The notes under the pieces: model-generated
Database searches by the model: none
Seen by the model: the letters and a program-made list of their open reading frames with translations, nothing else
What the model was told of the DNA's origin: nothing
Origin: Allobrachymonas sp.
Lineage (GTDB): Bacteria; Pseudomonadota; Gammaproteobacteria; Burkholderiales; Burkholderiaceae_C
Reading direction: 5' to 3'
DNA length: 7,797 nucleotides
Assembly (NCBI GenBank): GCA_017996515.1
Contig: JAGOGU010000061.1
Span: forward strand, 1-7,797
Position numbers and translations under genes: made by a program
In this document: positions 6,227 to 7,797 of the stretch, piece by piece
Numbering within the stretch: the stretch's first letter is position 1
How the letters are laid out: the number at the start of each line of letters is the position of its first letter

Positions 6227-6258
6227 AGCCCGCCATCGTCCGATGCTGCGGGCTTTTT
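6227..6258 (+). terminator. Strong intrinsic terminator of the rightward operon
   Basis: AGCCCGCCATC at 6227-6237 pairs with GATG at 6242-6245 and, after a 2-nt bulge, with GCGGGCT at 6248-6254, closing on the loop GTCC. TTTTT (6254-6258) follows. The structure ends the rightward operon 90 nt after the capsid stop. There is no T-run on the minus strand side, so it acts in the rightward direction only. Confidence 0.8.
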
Positions 6259-6289
6259 GCTTTGCCCTGGGCATGCGCGGCACGGGCGG

Positions 6290-6424
6290 TTATTCGTCCG
6301 GGCGGGTGTGCATGGCCTTAATCAGCAGCCGAGAGGCACCGCCGGCCAGGTAGGCCAGGAGGATTACCCAGCCAAGGGACACGACCACGGCCACGGCAAA
6401 TAGGGTGACGATCAGGAATGACAT
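6290..6424 (-). CDS. Small single-span membrane protein, hypothetical
   Basis: On the minus strand an ORF of 44 residues begins with ATG at 6424. It consists of one long hydrophobic stretch (about residues 3-29, with FLIVTLFAVAVVVSLGWVI) followed by a short basic and polar tail ending HTRPDE. This is a typical single-pass inner membrane peptide. In-frame GTG (6463) and TTG (6472) starts would add 13-16 polar residues. None of the starts has a clear ribosome binding site. It converges on the capsid operon, with the strong terminator between them. Small membrane peptides of satellites can act in lysis, toxicity or exclusion, but nothing here shows which. It could be a chance ORF; the hydrophobic pattern is the main support. 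Confidence 0.4.
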   Translation of the reverse strand: MSFLIVTLFAVAVVVSLGWVILLAYLAGGASRLLIKAMHTRPDE

Positions 6425-6646
6425 AGACGCGTATCGGCAGAGGGTGAGCCTTGAGCATATCACCCGCTGCAAACTGCGCGACCTGGTGCGGAAGTACCGG
6501 CCAATTTGCGCCCGAAAACGGGCTGATTTTCCCGCCGAGGTTCCAGGCCGAGCCGACCGGCCCGAGGGTGAAAAATGCCCGATTTTTCCACTACTGGATA
6601 AAAAATCAGCATCAGCAATATTCAGGCCAACTAGGCGGAAAACGCC

Positions 6647-6693
6647 AAAAAAGGCCGTTTTTGATCAATAAATAGACAAAAAAGGCCGTTTTG
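6647..6693 (+). repeat. Pair of A-tract direct repeats AAAAAAGGCCGTTTT
   Basis: AAAAAAGGCCGTTTT occurs at 6647-6661 and again at 6678-6692, a 31-bp period (about three helical turns), with the AT-rich spacer TGATCAATAAATAGAC between. Each copy is itself partly self-complementary (AAAA..TTTT around GGCC). Phased A-tracts beside an AT-rich spacer suggest bent DNA at an origin or promoter. Confidence 0.7.
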
Positions 6694-6721
6694 TGACCTT
6701 CAAAAAAAGGGTGGTCACAAA
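6690..6721 (+). repeat. Inverted repeat TTTGTGACC / GGTCACAAA
   Basis: A perfect 9-bp inverted repeat pairs 6690-6698 with 6713-6721 around a 14-nt purine-rich spacer. Another ATGACC follows at 6721-6726, so GTGACC-type hexamers recur three times in 32 bases. It may be a protein binding site (operator or replication iteron) rather than a terminator, since no T-run follows. Confidence 0.6.
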
Positions 6722-7320
6722 TGACCTGCCTGAAAGCCCCGTCCTAGAGCGGTTCCTCCCTTCGCCTTTTGTTCCCTTGAGATTCTGAATCAGACGACGT
6801 AAATAGGGGGGGGTGTACTGTTTTTCTTGACGGATTATTTGTTCCGTGGTTTCGGTGTGTTTTGGGTGTGCTTGCGAGGGTGACGAATTGGTGCCCGCAA
6901 GCGGTCGGTTTTCACCTGTGAGAACTACCGCAAATTTGCCCGTGGATGGTCTGAGTTGTTGCGCGTCCTGGTCGAATATGTCCAGCGGTTTGCACTGCTG
7001 GTTTGTGGCATCCAATTTCAGCGAAGTGCTGAAGGCCCACAGAAGCCCCAGGAAGCCACTGTGAGCGTTTTTCTTTTGGCCTATGCCACGGTCGGATTTT
7101 CGGAGAACTCGCAGCAGGCGCCCAGAGAGGCCCGGCGGCGGGCGGATTTTGAACCGGGCGCGCGCCCTCGTCCCCCCACCACGCCTCCGGCCTTCGTAGG
7201 GTGTTTTTTCTGCACCCCCTGCACGGGCAGGCAGCCAGCGCCGGGCATGGGCTGGGGCTGGATTATTCGCGGGGTATTTACCTGCAAAACCCTGCACCTA
7301 GGCGGGTTTTCAGACGGGGT

Positions 7321-7342
7321 AAAAATGCCCGGCAGAGCGGGC
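7321..7342 (-). terminator. Intrinsic terminator of the integrase gene
   Basis: Read on the minus strand, GCCCG (7342-7338), loop CTCTGC, CGGGC (7331-7327) and then ATTTTT (7326-7321) form a short GC-rich hairpin with a T-run. It lies about 70 nt past the integrase stop, as expected for the 3' end of that transcript. Confidence 0.65.
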
Positions 7343-7410
7343 TGGCCAAGGTGGCACGCAAAGGAGGAGAAAACCAGAGTCTTCGGGAGGGCTGGCGGGG
7401 CTTGGGCGGG

Positions 7411-7797
7411 CTATTGATTGCCGAAATCGTAGGGGGTAACGAAGGCGGAACGGCAGGCGTCGAGGTAGTCCGCCCACCACTGCACCATAAGGCGGCGCTC
7501 TTCCAGGTGCTCGGCCTTATGGATGTAGGCGGCGCGCACGCCGTTTCGTTCCTGGTGGCTCATCTGCCGTTCAACCGCGTCACGGCTCCATAGCCCCGAC
7601 TCCATGAGCGCAGAGCAAGCCATTGCGCGGAATCCATGGCCGCACACGTCCGCCTTGGTGTCGTAACCCATCCGGCGAAGCGCGGCGTTCACCGTGTTCT
7701 CACTCATCGGCCGCCAGTGCGCATGATCGTTCGGAATGATTAGCTCACAGCGCCCCGTCAGTGCCTGGGCTTGCTCAAGAAGCGCCAGCGCCTGGCG
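7411..7797 (-). CDS. P4-type tyrosine integrase, C-terminal part (5' end beyond window)
   Basis: The last 128 residues of a tyrosine recombinase are visible, and the frame runs open off the right edge. The catalytic set is present in order: HGFR with His54 and Arg57 (numbering from the window edge), His81 in QMSH, and the nucleophile Tyr91 in RAAY. They are followed by the tail EERRLMVQWWADYL, typical of P4-type prophage integrases. The enzyme would insert and, with a directionality factor, excise the element, usually at a tRNA gene. The missing part holds the first catalytic Arg and the arm-binding and core-binding domains. It faces the capsid operon tail to tail across the gene-poor interval. 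The attachment site should lie beyond the 5' end of int, outside the window. An internal ATG at 7707 is not the true start, since similarity continues upstream of it. Confidence 0.92.
   Translation of the reverse strand, partial: RQALALLEQAQALTGRCELIIPNDHAHWRPMSENTVNAALRRMGYDTKADVCGHGFRAMACSALMESGLWSRDAVERQMSHQERNGVRAAYIHKAEHLEERRLMVQWWADYLDACRSAFVTPYDFGNQ

Larger units (their letters stand above)
6473..7320. other. Gene-poor interval between head module and integrase
   Basis: This stretch carries no convincing gene. Overlapping ORFs exist on both strands (minus 6665-7297, plus 6956-7417), but they lack ribosome sites and have low-complexity Arg/Gly/Pro-rich products typical of shadow translation. 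Its left part (about 6585-6725) is clearly AT-richer than the rest and holds A-tract repeats and a GTGACC inverted repeat. Further right are small palindromes (6781-6794, 6909-6924, 7156-7167) and a G8 run (6806-6813). In P4-like satellites this position may hold the replication origin or cargo genes. No cargo is present here; an origin or regulatory role is possible but unproven. Confidence 0.5.

Noticed and set aside
6405..6671. Plus-strand ORF of 88 residues starting at GTG 6405
   Set aside because: It overlaps the hydrophobic minus-strand ORF, has only a weak ribosome site and a basic low-complexity product, and runs into the AT-rich repeats.
6665..7297. Minus-strand ORF of 210 residues
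   Set aside because: It starts at GTG without a ribosome site, covers A-tract repeats and a C8 run, and has low-complexity Arg/Gly/Pro stretches and no recognisable domain. It is more likely open by base composition.
6571..7331. Direct repeat AAAAATGCCCG at 6571-6581 and 7321-7331 as an attachment or mobile element boundary
   Set aside because: It is only 11 nt long, and the right copy is explained as part of the integrase terminator. An attachment site is expected beyond the 5' end of int.
6956..7417. Plus-strand ORF of 153 residues
   Set aside because: It has no ribosome site, an Arg/Pro/Gly-rich product and no domain, and it spans the integrase terminator hairpin and the reverse-strand ORF.
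1..7797. CRISPR array, tRNA, rRNA, insertion sequence or defence system
   Set aside because: No regularly spaced repeats, cloverleaf, transposase or known defence domains were seen in any part of the window.

Overview
The window looks like most of a P4-like satellite prophage (an integrated helper-dependent phage satellite) in a GC-rich gammaproteobacterium, most likely Pseudomonas. The evidence is its order of parts: a C4/CI-type antisense immunity RNA leader, a run of tiny overlapping genes, a split P4-alpha-like replication pair (Toprim primase plus DUF927 P-loop ATPase), a coiled-coil protein, a P2-family (gpN-like) major capsid gene, and a convergent P4-type tyrosine integrase running off the right edge. 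The genus is inferred from base composition and gene style, not from a database search.

Positions 1-259 hold the regulatory leader. A 17-bp stem (124-140/184-200) encloses two hairpins and leaves the single-stranded heptamer CCGTCAA (177-183). Its complement TTGACGG occurs twice, once before the RNA (42-48) and once after it (212-218). This matches the seqA / seqB / seqC arrangement of phage P4 immunity. An intrinsic terminator (72-103) lies between seqA and the RNA.

Positions 260-4385 form one tightly coupled rightward operon. Five small ORFs (97, 78, 96, 90 and 89 aa) are joined by 8-nt stop/start overlaps of the form ATGNNTRA behind a recurring AGGGGGTG-type ribosome site. They lead into the Toprim protein (337 aa), which leads by an ATGA overlap into the DUF927 protein (597 aa). 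At least one small gene resembles the DUF3077 family.

Positions 4418-6137 are the head module. A 238-aa coiled-coil protein of uncertain role is followed by a gpN-like capsid gene. The capsid frame is complete except for one in-frame amber codon (5637-5639), which sits where P2 gpN has Gln in its LQDV segment. No portal, terminase, protease or tail genes are present, so the element would depend on a P2-like helper. Three hairpins at 6143-6258, the last a strong intrinsic terminator, close the operon.

Positions 6290-7797 are the right part. A small hydrophobic ORF on the minus strand is followed by about 940 bp with no convincing gene. That stretch starts with an AT-rich, repeat-bearing segment that could be a replication or regulatory region. 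It ends at a minus-strand terminator (7321-7342) and the 3' end of the integrase gene. In P4-like elements the interval between capsid-related genes and int often carries defence cargo; here I see none.
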